DNA of 64,000 nucleotides from Actinomadura opuntiae (GCF_030283205.1 NZ_JASNWF010000023.1:1-64000), one strand, 5' to 3'. Shown: positions 1-8,520, counted from the first letter of the stretch. Notes: generated from the sequence alone by a model not told the origin. Program-made: numbers and translations.

Positions 1-126
1 GCTGTTGTCGCTGGCCCGTCGCCGCGTCAACGTGCTGTGGGCCATGATCCGCAACGGTGAGTGCTACCACCACTCACCGCCCGTCACGGTCGCGGCTTGA
101 CAACCTCATTGGGAAGTCTCCTTAGT
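1..126 (+). mobile_element. Right-hand end of an IS110-family insertion sequence (truncated by window edge)
   Basis: The first 100 bases encode the tail of a transposase. The TTGACAAC-rich stretch just after its stop codon, at about 97-126, resembles the sequence that follows the transposase gene in actinomycete IS110 elements. IS110 elements lack clear terminal inverted repeats, so the exact outer boundary cannot be fixed. The last base given is an estimate. The element borders an accessory catabolic region. Confidence 0.45.
2..100 (+). CDS. IS110-family transposase, C-terminal 32 residues (partial)
   Basis: Read in frame from base 2, the peptide begins LLSLARRRVNVLWAMIRNG and ends SPPVTVAA before a TGA at 98-100. 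The ARRRxNVLWAMxRNG pattern is typical of the extreme C-terminus of IS110/IS116/IS902 DEDD transposases, after the catalytic serine domain. The rest of the gene lies left of the window, so it cannot be judged intact or broken. The family call rests on this short tail and on the downstream TTGACAAC context. Confidence 0.55.
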   Translation: MLSLARRRVNVLWAMIRNGECYHHSPPVTVAA

Positions 127-138
127 GTCGTGGGGTGG

Positions 139-1506
139 TCAGGGGGTGCGGCGGCGGGCGACGTCGCCGGCCGCCAGGTAGGCGAGCCCGAAGGCGGGCA
201 GCAGGCCGTTGCCGGGCAGGTAGCCGTCGGCGCCGTGGCCGGAGATCCCGGCCGCCGCGCCGCCCGCCGCGTACAGGCCGGGGATGGGGCGGTCGTCGCG
301 GTCGACGACGGCGGCGTCCTCGTTGACGATCAGCCCGCCCTGGGTGTGGAACAGGGCCGGGACGACCCGGACGGCCGCGTACGGCGCGGCGAGCGGGCGC
401 TCCCAGTTGGTGCGGCCGTGCTCGTCGGCGCGCCCGCCGCGCGCGACGGCGGCGGCGGTCTCCAGCTCGGCGGCGAGGGCGCCGGCGGGCAGGCCGGTGG
501 CCTCGGCGAGGCCGTCGGCGTCGTCGGCCCACACCAGCACGCCCGACTCGACGGTGTCGCGGAAGTCCTTGAACGGCTCGCACTGGTGGAAGATCGTCTC
601 GTCCAGGACTATCCAGCCGGTGGCGCCGGGACGGGCGGCCAGCTCGGCGGCGTACTCGGAGTAGCCGCGGGTCTCGTTGCCGAACCGGCGGCCGTCGAGA
701 TCGACCATGATCGCGCCGTGGATGATCGTCGCCCAGCCGACCAGGGTGCCCGCGCCGGCGGCGACGGCGCCGTGGCCCTGGTAGGCGTCGAGGTAGCCGG
801 TGGCGGCGCCGAGGCCGCCGCCGATCCGCAGCGCGTCGCCGAGGGACTGGTCGCTGCCCTGGTAGAGGGCGCCGGCGATCTCCGGGAGGTGGCGGCGGAC
901 GAGGCCGCGGTCGGCGCCGAACCCGTTGGTGGCCAGCAGGACGGCCCGGGTCGGGATCTCCTCCTCGGTCCCGTCGGGGTAGCGGACGACGGCCGCGCGG
1001 ACGGCGCCGTCCCCGCCCGTCGCCACGTCGGTGAGCTTCGCCGGGACGAGCAGGTCGATGTCCGGGTGCGCGCGGGCGCGGCGGGCCAGGTGGTCGATCA
1101 CGCTGGAGCCGTGCCGTCCGGGGACGGAATGGCAGCGGGTGACCGAGTGGCCCGGGTAGTTGAAGTCGGTGACCAGGTCGAGCGGCAGCTCGACGGAGTC
1201 GGCGAGCCACTCCACCAACGGCGCGCTGACCTGCGCGAGCGTGCGGGCGAGCCGGGCGTCGGCCTTGCCCTTGGTCTTGGCCATGATGTCGTCGACGAAC
1301 CGGTCCGGCGAGTCGTCCACGCCCTGCTCGGCCTGCCACCGCGAGCCCGCGCCGGGGAACATCGCGGTGGACATCGAGGTGTTGTTGCCGCGCCGGAAAT
1401 GCTCGCTGGCCTCCACGACGACGACGCTCAGGCCCAGTTCGGCGGCGCGCAGCGCCCCGGCGAGGCCGCCGCCGGCACCCGCCACGACGAGATCGATCTC
1501 GGTCAC
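139..1506 (-). CDS. FAD-dependent oxidoreductase, fumarate reductase / 3-ketosteroid dehydrogenase-like
   Basis: This 455-residue flavoprotein probably oxidises or reduces a carbon-carbon bond next to a carbonyl, using FAD. The N-terminal Rossmann motif is VVAGAGGGLAGALRAAELG, followed by an acidic VVVVEA strand end. Near the C-terminus LFHTQGGLIVNEDA and LYAAGGAAAGISG give the usual FAD-binding closure of the fumarate reductase / succinate dehydrogenase flavoprotein family. The start is GTG at 1506, with AGGAGGT about 6 nt upstream; a longer in-frame extension would run through repeat DNA and is unlikely. It is last in the leftward operon with the racemase-like gene, a MmgE/PrpD gene and the ABC importer, so it probably acts on the imported acid or a derivative. 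The substrate is unknown. Confidence 0.85.
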   Translation of the reverse strand: MTEIDLVVAGAGGGLAGALRAAELGLSVVVVEASEHFRRGNNTSMSTAMFPGAGSRWQAEQGVDDSPDRFVDDIMAKTKGKADARLARTLAQVSAPLVEWLADSVELPLDLVTDFNYPGHSVTRCHSVPGRHGSSVIDHLARRARAHPDIDLLVPAKLTDVATGGDGAVRAAVVRYPDGTEEEIPTRAVLLATNGFGADRGLVRRHLPEIAGALYQGSDQSLGDALRIGGGLGAATGYLDAYQGHGAVAAGAGTLVGWATIIHGAIMVDLDGRRFGNETRGYSEYAAELAARPGATGWIVLDETIFHQCEPFKDFRDTVESGVLVWADDADGLAEATGLPAGALAAELETAAAVARGGRADEHGRTNWERPLAAPYAAVRVVPALFHTQGGLIVNEDAAVVDRDDRPIPGLYAAGGAAAGISGHGADGYLPGNGLLPAFGLAYLAAGDVARRRTP

Positions 1507-1518
1507 GCGCACCTCCTG

Positions 1519-1576
1519 CGGGGGAACGACCCCCCGGTGAGAACGGCGATCATGCCCTCGCTTCGCTCGGTCATGA
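1519..1576 (-). repeat. Dispersed G-rich dyad repeat, copy 1 (intra-operon)
   Basis: On the minus strand this unit starts at the TGA stop of the racemase-like gene, runs through an AGCGAAGCGAG stretch, and ends in a GGGGGG-TCGT-TCCCCC-type dyad just before the AGGAGGT of the flavoprotein gene. It is the most degenerate of three copies in the window; the others are near 6053-6097 and 29692-29742. All three lie between co-directional genes and begin at or next to a stop codon. Confidence 0.7.
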
Positions 1577-2206
1577 GGCCCTCCCGGCGACAAGGACCTC
1601 CAGCGCGAGGGCGGTCGGGTCGACGACCTGCGCCTTGAAGCGCCCTTCCTCCACGTCCACGGCGGAGCAGCCGTTGATCACGGCGGCGGCGCCCTGCGCG
1701 GCGAGCGCGTCCACGGCCGCGCCGAGCGCGGCGTTCCATGTCTCCCCCTCGGCCACGGCGTCGAACGGCAGTTCCAGCACGGCGATGCCGGCGACGTGGG
1801 CTTCCAGCCCGTAGGCCTTGAGGCGGCGGCCGAGCTCCGCGCCGATCGCCTCGTTCCGCACCACGGCACCGAAACGGACATTCTTCGCAGCAAGCGCCAT
1901 GCTACTCAGCCTCAACAGCCCGTTGACCGGAACGCGCTGGTCAGCGGGCCCGTCCGGGACGGCCGGGTCGAGCACGCAGTCGGGGACCAGGACGTCCCAG
2001 CCGTCGCCGGCGGCGGCCAGCGCGGCGGCGACCTCGCGTTCGGAGGCCCGGATCGCGTCCTCGTCGTCCAGCGAGCCGGGCGCACCGGGGCCGACGTCGC
2101 GCAGCTCGACCGTCAGGCCGTCCGGGGCGAGCCGGTCGTAGCGGGCCTGCCGCCGGGCGATCTCCTCCGGCGGCAGATGGATCGGGGTCACGGCCAAAGC
2201 GCGCAT
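1571..2206 (-). CDS. Aspartate/glutamate racemase superfamily protein
   Basis: This 211-residue protein has the two widely spaced cysteines expected of the Asp/Glu/hydantoin racemase superfamily, in VLVPDCVLDP and VINGCSAVDV. The superfamily also includes maleate cis-trans isomerase and arylmalonate decarboxylase, so it could act as a racemase, isomerase or decarboxylase. The ATG at 2206 overlaps the stop of the upstream MmgE/PrpD gene by one base (TGATG), and AAGGAG lies 8 nt upstream. A TTG one codon earlier is a less likely start. The coupling places it in the catabolic operon. The reaction is not determined by sequence; a cofactor-independent isomerisation or decarboxylation of an acid intermediate is the simplest inference. 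Confidence 0.75.
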   Translation of the reverse strand: MRALAVTPIHLPPEEIARRQARYDRLAPDGLTVELRDVGPGAPGSLDDEDAIRASEREVAAALAAAGDGWDVLVPDCVLDPAVPDGPADQRVPVNGLLRLSSMALAAKNVRFGAVVRNEAIGAELGRRLKAYGLEAHVAGIAVLELPFDAVAEGETWNAALGAAVDALAAQGAAAVINGCSAVDVEEGRFKAQVVDPTALALEVLVAGRAS

Positions 2207-3567
2207 CAACTCAGCTCCTTCTCAACGGTTCCGCCGGCCAGCCCGCGCAGCGCGTCGCCGGCGCGGGCCAGGTCCGGCAGGTCGCGGGCGACCTCGGCGG
2301 CGCGGTCCACCAGGGCGCCGCGTCCGGGCAGCCACGCCTTGAGCATCCGGACGACGTCCTGCTCGTCCAGCGGTTCGTGGTCGGCGTCGCCGACCGGGTT
2401 CGGCTGCTCGCGGGTCAGGGACGTCCCGTCGTCCAGCTCGACCGTGACGCGGGCGGCGCGCTCGGCGGGCAGCCGCGCGGACAGGTCGTCGGCGGCGACG
2501 AGACGGACGCGGCGGGCGAGGGCGCGCAGCACCGGGTCGGCGAGCCGGGCGGCGTCGGAGGCGCGCGGCCCGACCTCGCCGTCCAGCAGCGCGGTCGCGA
2601 CGACGAACGGCGTGGAGAACATCGCCGACAGCCGATTGTCCCACTCCGGAGACCCGAGCCCGGCGCCGAGCGCGTGGGTCTCGACGAGGATCCCGGTGAT
2701 GCGGGACGGGTCGATGTCCTCGCGCAGCGGCAGCACCGCGTCGGCGGCCGGGTGCGTGAACGAGCAGGACGCGTGCCGCTTGAAGTAGCCGCGGGTGATG
2801 TCCCAGCGCTCGCCGAGGCCGCCGGTCAGCTCACGCGGGTCGAACTCGCCGAGCAGGTCGCCGAGCGAGCCGGCGGCCGTGCCGGTGTCGCGGGCGAGGC
2901 CGGCGGCGGCCATCCGCGCCGCGACCAGCCCGGACATATTGGACGCGCCCATCCACGCGTCCCGTACAGGATTCCCGTCCGTGGCGGACGAGAAGTGCCC
3001 CGCGATCGGCAGTCCCGCACCGGTGTCGATCGCGGCGGCGGTCGCCTCGGGGCCGAGGCCCAGCAGCCGGGCGCACCCGGCGGCAGCGCCCGCAACGCCC
3101 CAGCTTCCGTGCGGGTGGGCGCCCGGCCGCAGCGACGTCGCCCGCCCGAACCGGGACGCGACCTCGTAGGCGGCCAGCAGCGCGGCGGCCGTGTCCGGGC
3201 CGGTGGCGTCGAGTTCGGACGCCAGCGCCAGCACGGCCGGGAACCCGTGCGCGGCCGGATGGCCCTTGGCGTACTTGTTGCCCTCGTCCAGCTCCAGCGA
3301 GACCAGCGCCATCGCGTTCAGCCAGGCGGCGGCGTCCACAGTGACGGTCCGGCCCGCGCCGATCAGCGGGGCCGGGCCGTCGGGAGCGTTACAAACCGAC
3401 CGCAGCGCAGCCTGCTCGTCCAGCGCGGCGCCGAGCGCGGTGACGCCGAAGACGTCCAGCAGGACGAGCGAGAGCCGGTCGAGCACGGGGCGCGGCACGT
3501 CCGCCGCGTCCAGCCCCGAGACCCACTCCCCCAGCCGCGCCGTCGCTTCCTTCGCTTCCTCGTTCAC
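2206..3567 (-). CDS. MmgE/PrpD family protein (2-methylcitrate dehydratase-like), copy 1
   Basis: This 453-residue protein belongs to the MmgE/PrpD family, which contains 2-methylcitrate dehydratase and cis-aconitate decarboxylase. A helical N-terminal domain spans the first 250 or so residues, with ELDEGNKYAKGHPAAHGFPA and GAHPHGSWGV. The FKRHASCSFTHPAADAVL segment matches the family's active-site lysine/histidine region. Start is GTG at 3567, overlapping the stop of the upstream ATPase gene (GTGA). It is translationally coupled to the ABC importer upstream and the racemase-like gene downstream. A second, divergent family member lies at 11414-12817; the two differ widely, so they are more likely two different steps than a recent duplication. 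Dehydratase versus decarboxylase cannot be told apart here. Confidence 0.85.
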   Translation of the reverse strand: MNEEAKEATARLGEWVSGLDAADVPRPVLDRLSLVLLDVFGVTALGAALDEQAALRSVCNAPDGPAPLIGAGRTVTVDAAAWLNAMALVSLELDEGNKYAKGHPAAHGFPAVLALASELDATGPDTAAALLAAYEVASRFGRATSLRPGAHPHGSWGVAGAAAGCARLLGLGPEATAAAIDTGAGLPIAGHFSSATDGNPVRDAWMGASNMSGLVAARMAAAGLARDTGTAAGSLGDLLGEFDPRELTGGLGERWDITRGYFKRHASCSFTHPAADAVLPLREDIDPSRITGILVETHALGAGLGSPEWDNRLSAMFSTPFVVATALLDGEVGPRASDAARLADPVLRALARRVRLVAADDLSARLPAERAARVTVELDDGTSLTREQPNPVGDADHEPLDEQDVVRMLKAWLPGRGALVDRAAEVARDLPDLARAGDALRGLAGGTVEKELS

Positions 3568-4265
3568 AGTCCCAGGTAGGCCTTCCTGACCTCGGCGGAT
3601 CCGGCCAGTTCGGCGCCGGTTCCGTGCAGGACGGTCGAGCCGCTCTCCAGCACGTAGGCGCGGTCGGCGATCCCGAGCGCCTGTTTGGCGTTCTGCTCGA
3701 CCAGCAGCACCGAGACGCCGGTGTCGCGGATCGCCTTGACGGCGTCGAGCACCGCCCAGGTGAGCTTGGGCGACAGGCCGGTGGACGGCTCGTCCAGCAT
3801 CAGCAGTTTCGGGCGGGCCATGAGCGCGCGGCCGATCGCGAGCATCTGCTGCTGCCCGCCGCTGAACGTCTGCGCGATCGTGGAGCGGCGCTCGGCGAGG
3901 ACGGGGAACAGCGCGAACACCTCGCACATGTCCTTGTCGATCTCGGCGGCGGGGCGCGTCCAGGCGCCCATCCGCAGGTTCTCCTCGACGGTGAGCGTGC
4001 CGAACAGCGCGCGCTCTTCGGGGACGTGGACGAGGCCGTCGCGGACGAGCTGGTCGGGGCGGCGTCCGGCGGTGGCCGCGCCGCCGAAGGTGATCGTTCC
4101 GGACGTCGCGCGCAGCTGCCCGCAGATGGTCCGCAGCGTGGTCGTTTTGCCCGCGCCGTTCGCGCCGACCAGCGCGACGATCTCGCCCTCGCCGACCTCC
4201 AGGTCGATCTCGTGCAGGATTTGCATCCGGCCGTAGCCGGCGCAGAGCTTGTCAAGCTTCAACAT
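3564..4265 (-). CDS. livF: ABC transporter ATPase, LivF type
   Basis: This 233-residue cytoplasmic ATPase is the second nucleotide-binding subunit of a branched-chain-amino-acid-type (HAAT) importer. Walker A is GANGAGKTT, the signature is FSGGQQQMLAIGRAL, Walker B is LLMLDEPSTGL, and the switch histidine is replaced by Q in LLVEQNAKQAL, as is normal for LivF. The start is ATG at 4265, 14 nt inside the end of the LivG gene, with AGGAG about 8 nt upstream. It ends in a GTGA overlap with the MmgE/PrpD gene, linking transport to catabolism. The transported substrate is inferred to be the acid handled by the surrounding enzymes rather than leucine. Confidence 0.92.
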   Translation of the reverse strand: MLKLDKLCAGYGRMQILHEIDLEVGEGEIVALVGANGAGKTTTLRTICGQLRATSGTITFGGAATAGRRPDQLVRDGLVHVPEERALFGTLTVEENLRMGAWTRPAAEIDKDMCEVFALFPVLAERRSTIAQTFSGGQQQMLAIGRALMARPKLLMLDEPSTGLSPKLTWAVLDAVKAIRDTGVSVLLVEQNAKQALGIADRAYVLESGSTVLHGTGAELAGSAEVRKAYLGL

Positions 4266-4986
4266 CGCCGGGCTCCTCTCCGAGATACGCCTCGATGACC
4301 CGGGGGTCGGAGGTGACCTGCTCGGCGGAGCCGGTGGCCAGCACCCGGCCCTGGTCCAGGACGAGCACCCGGTCCGACAGCCGCATGACGGCGGCCATGA
4401 TGTGCTCGATGAACAGCAGCGTCGTGCCGTCCTCCTCGCGCAGCGCGGCGAGCAGGTCGAGGACGGGTTCGCGCTCGGCGGGGACGAGCCCGGCGAGCAC
4501 CTCGTCCAGCAGCAGCACCTTCGGCCGCATCGCCAGGGCGCGGGCCAGTTCGAGACGCTTGAGCCCGGCGGTCGGCAGCTCGGTCGCGGGACGGTGCGCC
4601 CACGAGCCGAGGCCGACGCGCTCCACCACGTCCATCGCCTCACCGCGCAGCTTGCGCAGCGGCTGGCGGCGGTGCTGGGCGGCCAGGCCGACGTTCTCCA
4701 GGACGGTCATGCTCCCGAACGGCCGCATCAGCTGGAACGTGCGGACCATGCCGGCGCGGGCGATCCGGTGCGGCGCCGCGCCGGTGACGTCCTTGCGGCC
4801 GAACACGACCCGGCCGGTGTCGGGCGCGATGGCGCCGCTGATGACGTTGAACAGGGTGGTCTTCCCGGCGCCGTTCGGGCCGATGATGCCGAGGATCTCC
4901 CCCGGCTCCACCTCGAACCCGACCTCCGACAGGGCGCGCAGGCCCCGGAAGTCCTTGCCGACGCCGTCGATGTCCAGCAGTTTCAC
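4252..4986 (-). CDS. livG: ABC transporter ATPase, LivG type
   Basis: This 244-residue ATPase has Walker A GPNGAGKTT and the LivG-type insertion with MVRTFQLMRPFGSMTVLENV. Its signature segment reads ELPTAGLKRLELARAL rather than the usual LSGGQ/LSYGQ. The Walker B region is VLLLDEVLAGLVPAE, with V in place of the common P after DE. These substitutions occur together in a recognised subset of LivG proteins, so it is probably active. Start is GTG at 4986, in a GTGA overlap with the LivM stop. It pairs with LivF to drive the LivH/LivM permease. Confidence 0.92.
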   Translation of the reverse strand: MKLLDIDGVGKDFRGLRALSEVGFEVEPGEILGIIGPNGAGKTTLFNVISGAIAPDTGRVVFGRKDVTGAAPHRIARAGMVRTFQLMRPFGSMTVLENVGLAAQHRRQPLRKLRGEAMDVVERVGLGSWAHRPATELPTAGLKRLELARALAMRPKVLLLDEVLAGLVPAEREPVLDLLAALREEDGTTLLFIEHIMAAVMRLSDRVLVLDQGRVLATGSAEQVTSDPRVIEAYLGEEPGDVEA

Positions 4987-6041
4987 CGCCGCCACCTCGC
5001 TTGGATCGTGCCGACGATGCCCTTCGGCAGCACCCGGACGATCAGGATGAGCAGGACCGCGTAGAGCGCGACGTCCAGCCCGCTTCGGCCCTGCAGGAAG
5101 TTCAGGAAGTCGGGCGGCGTGCGCAGCAGCGTCGCCGTCAGGTCCGACAGCGATCCGAGGATGATCGCGCCGACGACCGGCCCCCAGATGGTGCCGATGC
5201 CGCCGATCACCACGGTCGCGATCGCCTGGATCGACACCGACGAGCCGAACGCCAGGTCCGGGTTCACGAACAGGTAGTACTGCGTGTAGAAGGCGCCGGC
5301 GACCGCGGTGATCGCCGCCGACAGTGCGACGGTGATCAGCTTGTGGCGCATCACCGGGGTGCCGAGCGCGGCGGCCGCGACCTCGTCGTCGCGGATCGCG
5401 GTGACGTAGCGGCCCGTCCGCGAGTGCAGGAACAGGATGCTGACCAGCGCGGCGATCCCGGCGAGCGCGAGCGCGACCCAGAAGTAGGCGGGCGAGTCCG
5501 CGGCGAACTGGAGCTTCCAGAGCGAGGAGCCCTGGATGAGCGGGACGCTGAACCCGACGGCCTTGTTGGTGAAGTCGGTGGTGGTCGCGATCAGCCGCAG
5601 CATCTCGGCGAACGCGAACGTCGCGAGCGCGAAGTAGGCGCCGCGCAGCTTGTAGCGGAACGCGAAGTAGCCGATGACCACGGCCACGACGGCGGCGACC
5701 GCCATCCCGGCCAGCATCCCGATCCACGGCGACACGTCGTGCTTCACCAGCAGGTACGCGCTGGTGTAGGCGCCGAGGCCGAAGAACGCGGCGTGCCCGA
5801 AGCTGAACATCCCGCCGAACCCGCTCATCACGTTCCAGCCGACGGCCATCAGCAGGAAGATCAGGATGCGGACCGCGACCGCGCCCATCGCGGGCGGCAG
5901 CACCACCGGCAGCGGGATCGCGGCGACCAGCAGCACCGCGAGGACGATCAGCTGCCGGTTCTGCGGGCGCAGCGGCGGCGCCTTGACGGGGCCGGCCGCG
6001 CCGCCCGCCTCCCGCCCTCCGGCGATGGTGAGATCGGTCAT
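4983..6041 (-). CDS. livM: ABC transporter permease, LivM type
   Basis: This 352-residue permease has a short cytoplasmic N-terminus, then about nine hydrophobic segments and the family motif WNVMSGFGGMFSFGHAAFFG. Further features are GAYFALATFAFAEMLRLI and the EAA-like loop near TAIRDDEVAAAALG. Start is ATG at 6041, with AAGGAGCAGG just upstream. A longer frame reaching the LivH stop passes through the G-rich repeat (6053-6097) and would add an arginine/glycine-rich, non-membrane extension, so it is rejected. It forms the translocation pore with LivH. Confidence 0.92.
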   Translation of the reverse strand: MTDLTIAGGREAGGAAGPVKAPPLRPQNRQLIVLAVLLVAAIPLPVVLPPAMGAVAVRILIFLLMAVGWNVMSGFGGMFSFGHAAFFGLGAYTSAYLLVKHDVSPWIGMLAGMAVAAVVAVVIGYFAFRYKLRGAYFALATFAFAEMLRLIATTTDFTNKAVGFSVPLIQGSSLWKLQFAADSPAYFWVALALAGIAALVSILFLHSRTGRYVTAIRDDEVAAAALGTPVMRHKLITVALSAAITAVAGAFYTQYYLFVNPDLAFGSSVSIQAIATVVIGGIGTIWGPVVGAIILGSLSDLTATLLRTPPDFLNFLQGRSGLDVALYAVLLILIVRVLPKGIVGTIQARWRR

Positions 6042-6052
6042 ACCTGCTCCTT

Positions 6053-6097
6053 GCGGGGGGACGACCCCCCGCACCCCCCGGTTCGCTCCGCTCATGA
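6053..6097 (-). repeat. Dispersed G-rich dyad repeat, copy 2 (between livH and livM)
   Basis: On the minus strand the unit starts with the TCATGA that contains the LivH stop codon, continues AGCGGAGCGAA, then two G6 runs and a GGGGGG-TCGT-CCCCCC dyad (6055-6070), and ends at the LivM ribosome-binding site. It separates two genes that in most liv operons are adjacent or overlapping. The dyad could fold in the transcript between two cistrons. Confidence 0.8.
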
Positions 6098-7075
6098 CTT
6101 CCTCCCGAAGAGGCCCTCGGGCCGCAGGAACAGCACGACCAGGAAGACGACGAACACTCCGAGCAGCGAGCTCTGCCCGCCCATGTAGATGGTGGTGAGC
6201 TGCTCGACCAGCCCGATCAGCAGCCCGCCGACCAGCGCGCCCGCGACGTTGCCCATGCCGCCGAGCACCACCACCACGAAAGCGGTGATGTTGAACTGGT
6301 CGCCGAGCGTGGGCGTGACGGTGACCAGCGGTGCGGCCAGCACGGCGGCGGCGCCGGCGCAGGCCGTCCCGATCGCGAACGTGAGGGTGTGGACGCGGCG
6401 GACGTTCACGCCGACCAGCTCGGCGCCCTGCCCGTTCGCGGCGACCGCGCGGATCGCGGTGCCGAACCGGGTGCGGCGCAGCAGGTAGAACAGCACGGCG
6501 CCGATCAGGATCGCGCCGACGAACGCGTACAGCCGGCCGCCGGTCACCACCGCGCCGAACAGGGAGAACTGGAAGTCGCCGGGCAGCGGGACGCTCTTCG
6601 GCTCGGCGCCGAAGAACATCAGCAGCCCGTTCTCCAGCAGCAGCGACAGCCCGAGGGTGATCAGCAGCTGGTTCTCCAGCGTCGCGCCGCCGCTGCCGCC
6701 GAGCAGGCCGCGGTGCACGACCGCGCCGATCAGGAACAGCGCCGGCACCGCGATGACGAGGGTGAGGTAGGGGTGCAGGCCCGTGCCCTGCACCACCCCG
6801 AAGGCGATGAACATCGCGACGGCCAGCAGGGCGCCGTGCGCGAAGTTGACGATGTCCAGCACGCCGAAGATCAGCGTGAGGCCCATCGCGATGAGCCCGT
6901 ACAGCCCGCCGGTCAGCAGGCCGGTCACCACCGACTGCCAGACGACCAGGCCGCTGCCGGACCGGATCAGCGCGACCGCGATGGCGATCGCGACCAGGCC
7001 GCCGGTGAGGGCGGCGCGCTTGAGGACGGGGCCGCTCAGGGCCGCCGCGCGGAGGTTCGCAGTTGTGTCGCTCAT
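6092..7075 (-). CDS. livH: ABC transporter permease, LivH type
   Basis: This 327-residue permease has eight or so hydrophobic segments, with the family motif GLLTGGLYGLIAMGLTLIFG followed by VLDIVNFAHGALLAVAMF. The C-terminal half has VLGGMGNVAGALVGGLLIGL. Start is ATG at 7075, in an ATGA overlap with the binding-protein stop. The gene runs straight into repeat copy 2 at its stop codon. It is the partner of LivM in the membrane core of the importer. Confidence 0.93.
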   Translation of the reverse strand: MSDTTANLRAAALSGPVLKRAALTGGLVAIAIAVALIRSGSGLVVWQSVVTGLLTGGLYGLIAMGLTLIFGVLDIVNFAHGALLAVAMFIAFGVVQGTGLHPYLTLVIAVPALFLIGAVVHRGLLGGSGGATLENQLLITLGLSLLLENGLLMFFGAEPKSVPLPGDFQFSLFGAVVTGGRLYAFVGAILIGAVLFYLLRRTRFGTAIRAVAANGQGAELVGVNVRRVHTLTFAIGTACAGAAAVLAAPLVTVTPTLGDQFNITAFVVVVLGGMGNVAGALVGGLLIGLVEQLTTIYMGGQSSLLGVFVVFLVVLFLRPEGLFGRKS

Positions 7076-8325
7076 GGCCGCCACGTCACCGAGTAGTTGG
7101 GCCGGGATTCGGCCTTGTCCTGGGGATGGACCTGCTTGATCTGCCCGTTCTGCACCTGCATGAGGACGGGCAGCGCGTTCTCGTTGTCGCCGTTGGGCGC
7201 GAAGGCGATCGGCCCGGTGCCGACGGTCAGCGGCTGCACCTGCGACGAGGCGATCGCGGCGCGGACCTTCTTCGGGTCGGTGCTCGCCGCGCGCTCCACG
7301 CCCTGCGCGATCACCTGGACGGCGTCGTAGGCGAGGACGGCGCCGGTCCGCATCGGCGCGCCGTAGCGCTTCTGGTACTCGGCGCGCAGCTTGGCCGTCG
7401 CGGGGTTCTTCGCGTCGTAGTGGTAGTTGGTGCTGAAGTAGCGCTCGCCGAGCGCGCCGACGTCGCTGACGAACTTCGGCTGGTCGAACGCGCCGTCCGA
7501 CACGCCCCACACCGCGTTCAGGTCCGGCTTGACGGAGTTGATCGCCTTGGCGGCGAGCAGGCCGTCGCGGTAGTAGCCGGCGACGGCGAGCACGTCCGCG
7601 CCGGACGCCTTGACCTGCGTGATCTGGGCGGTGAGGTCCGAGGCGGTGACCGCGTCGTAACTGATGTTCGGGCCGACCTGGATGCCGAGCCTCTTCGCCG
7701 CCTTCGCGAACGCCTCGGCGGCGCCGCTGCCGAAGTCGGTCTGCTCGTGCAGGAAGGCGACCTTCCTGACGGGCTTGCCCGCCTTCTCCGACACCTCCTT
7801 GAGGTACCGGGCCGCCGCGCCCGCGATCGCCGCGCTGCCCGGCTGCACCCGGAACGAGTACTTGTAGCCGTGCGCGAAGATCGCGTCCGAGGCGGTCACG
7901 TCCATGACGAACGGAACGCGGTTGCGTTCGGCGACCACGGCCACGTTCGTGCTGACCGCGCTCTGGTAGGTGCCGACGAGGCCGACCGCGCCCTCGGAGA
8001 TGAGGCGCTGCGCCTCGCTCTGGCCGACCTCCGCCTTGCCCTGGGTGTCGCCGGTCTCCAGCTCCACCTTGCGGCCGCCGAGGGACCTGATGCCGCCGGC
8101 GGCGTTGAGGGCCTCGACCGCCAGCTGCGCGCCGCGCCGCATCTGCTGGCCGTCGACCGCGTTCGCGCCGCTGACGGGGTGCAGGGCGCCGATCCTGACC
8201 GGGCCGGTGTCCCGGCCGGCCGCGGCCCCGGCGGCGCCGGACGGCGCCGAGCCGCCGCAGCCGGCGGTCGCGGCCAGCAGGGCCGCGCACGCGCCGAGCC
8301 CGGCGACGAGCTTTCGAGCCGACAT
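7072..8325 (-). CDS. ABC transporter substrate-binding lipoprotein (LivK / Peripla_BP_6 type)
   Basis: This 417-residue protein has a lipoprotein signal: a basic start MSARK, a hydrophobic core, and a lipobox ending TAGC with Cys23 as the lipid-bearing residue. The mature part has the two-lobed Peripla_BP_6 fold, with VRIGALHPVSGANAVDG at the start, GAVGLVGTYQSAVSTNV, KVAFLHEQTDFGSG and GADVLAVAGYY. Start is ATG at 8325 with AGGAGA about 7 nt upstream. It is the first gene of the leftward operon and so sets the specificity of the importer. The ligand is not readable from sequence; a dicarboxylate or hydroxy acid is inferred from the enzymes encoded alongside. Confidence 0.9.
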   Translation of the reverse strand: MSARKLVAGLGACAALLAATAGCGGSAPSGAAGAAAGRDTGPVRIGALHPVSGANAVDGQQMRRGAQLAVEALNAAGGIRSLGGRKVELETGDTQGKAEVGQSEAQRLISEGAVGLVGTYQSAVSTNVAVVAERNRVPFVMDVTASDAIFAHGYKYSFRVQPGSAAIAGAAARYLKEVSEKAGKPVRKVAFLHEQTDFGSGAAEAFAKAAKRLGIQVGPNISYDAVTASDLTAQITQVKASGADVLAVAGYYRDGLLAAKAINSVKPDLNAVWGVSDGAFDQPKFVSDVGALGERYFSTNYHYDAKNPATAKLRAEYQKRYGAPMRTGAVLAYDAVQVIAQGVERAASTDPKKVRAAIASSQVQPLTVGTGPIAFAPNGDNENALPVLMQVQNGQIKQVHPQDKAESRPNYSVTWRP

Positions 8326-8364
8326 TCATCTCTCCTGCCCGCCCGGCGCACGCTCTCGATGATC

Positions 8365-8381
8365 GTTCCGCTAAGAGGAAC
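8365..8381. promoter_or_regulatory. Palindromic operator candidate A
   Basis: The sequence GTTCCGCTAAGAGGAAC is an interrupted palindrome with GTTCC/GGAAC arms. Its length, arm sequence and spacing resemble sites bound by IclR-family regulators, though no IclR gene is in the window. It sits just upstream of the binding-protein start, where a repressor could block transcription. Confidence 0.6.
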
Positions 8382-8520
8382 ACCGGGCCACTGATGCGCC
8401 ATCGTGGCACCCATCACGTGATCCGGTCAATATCCAGGGGCAACTTGACGGAACTCGACAGCCGGTGCCAACGTGATGAGGGCGGGCGCTCGCGAGGCGC
8501 CGCACCACGAACGTCATGAC

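Noticed and set aside
6042..6095. An 18-residue N-terminal extension of LivM.
   Set aside because: It is encoded by the G-rich repeat and begins at the LivH stop; the ATG at 6041 has a good AAGGAG site.
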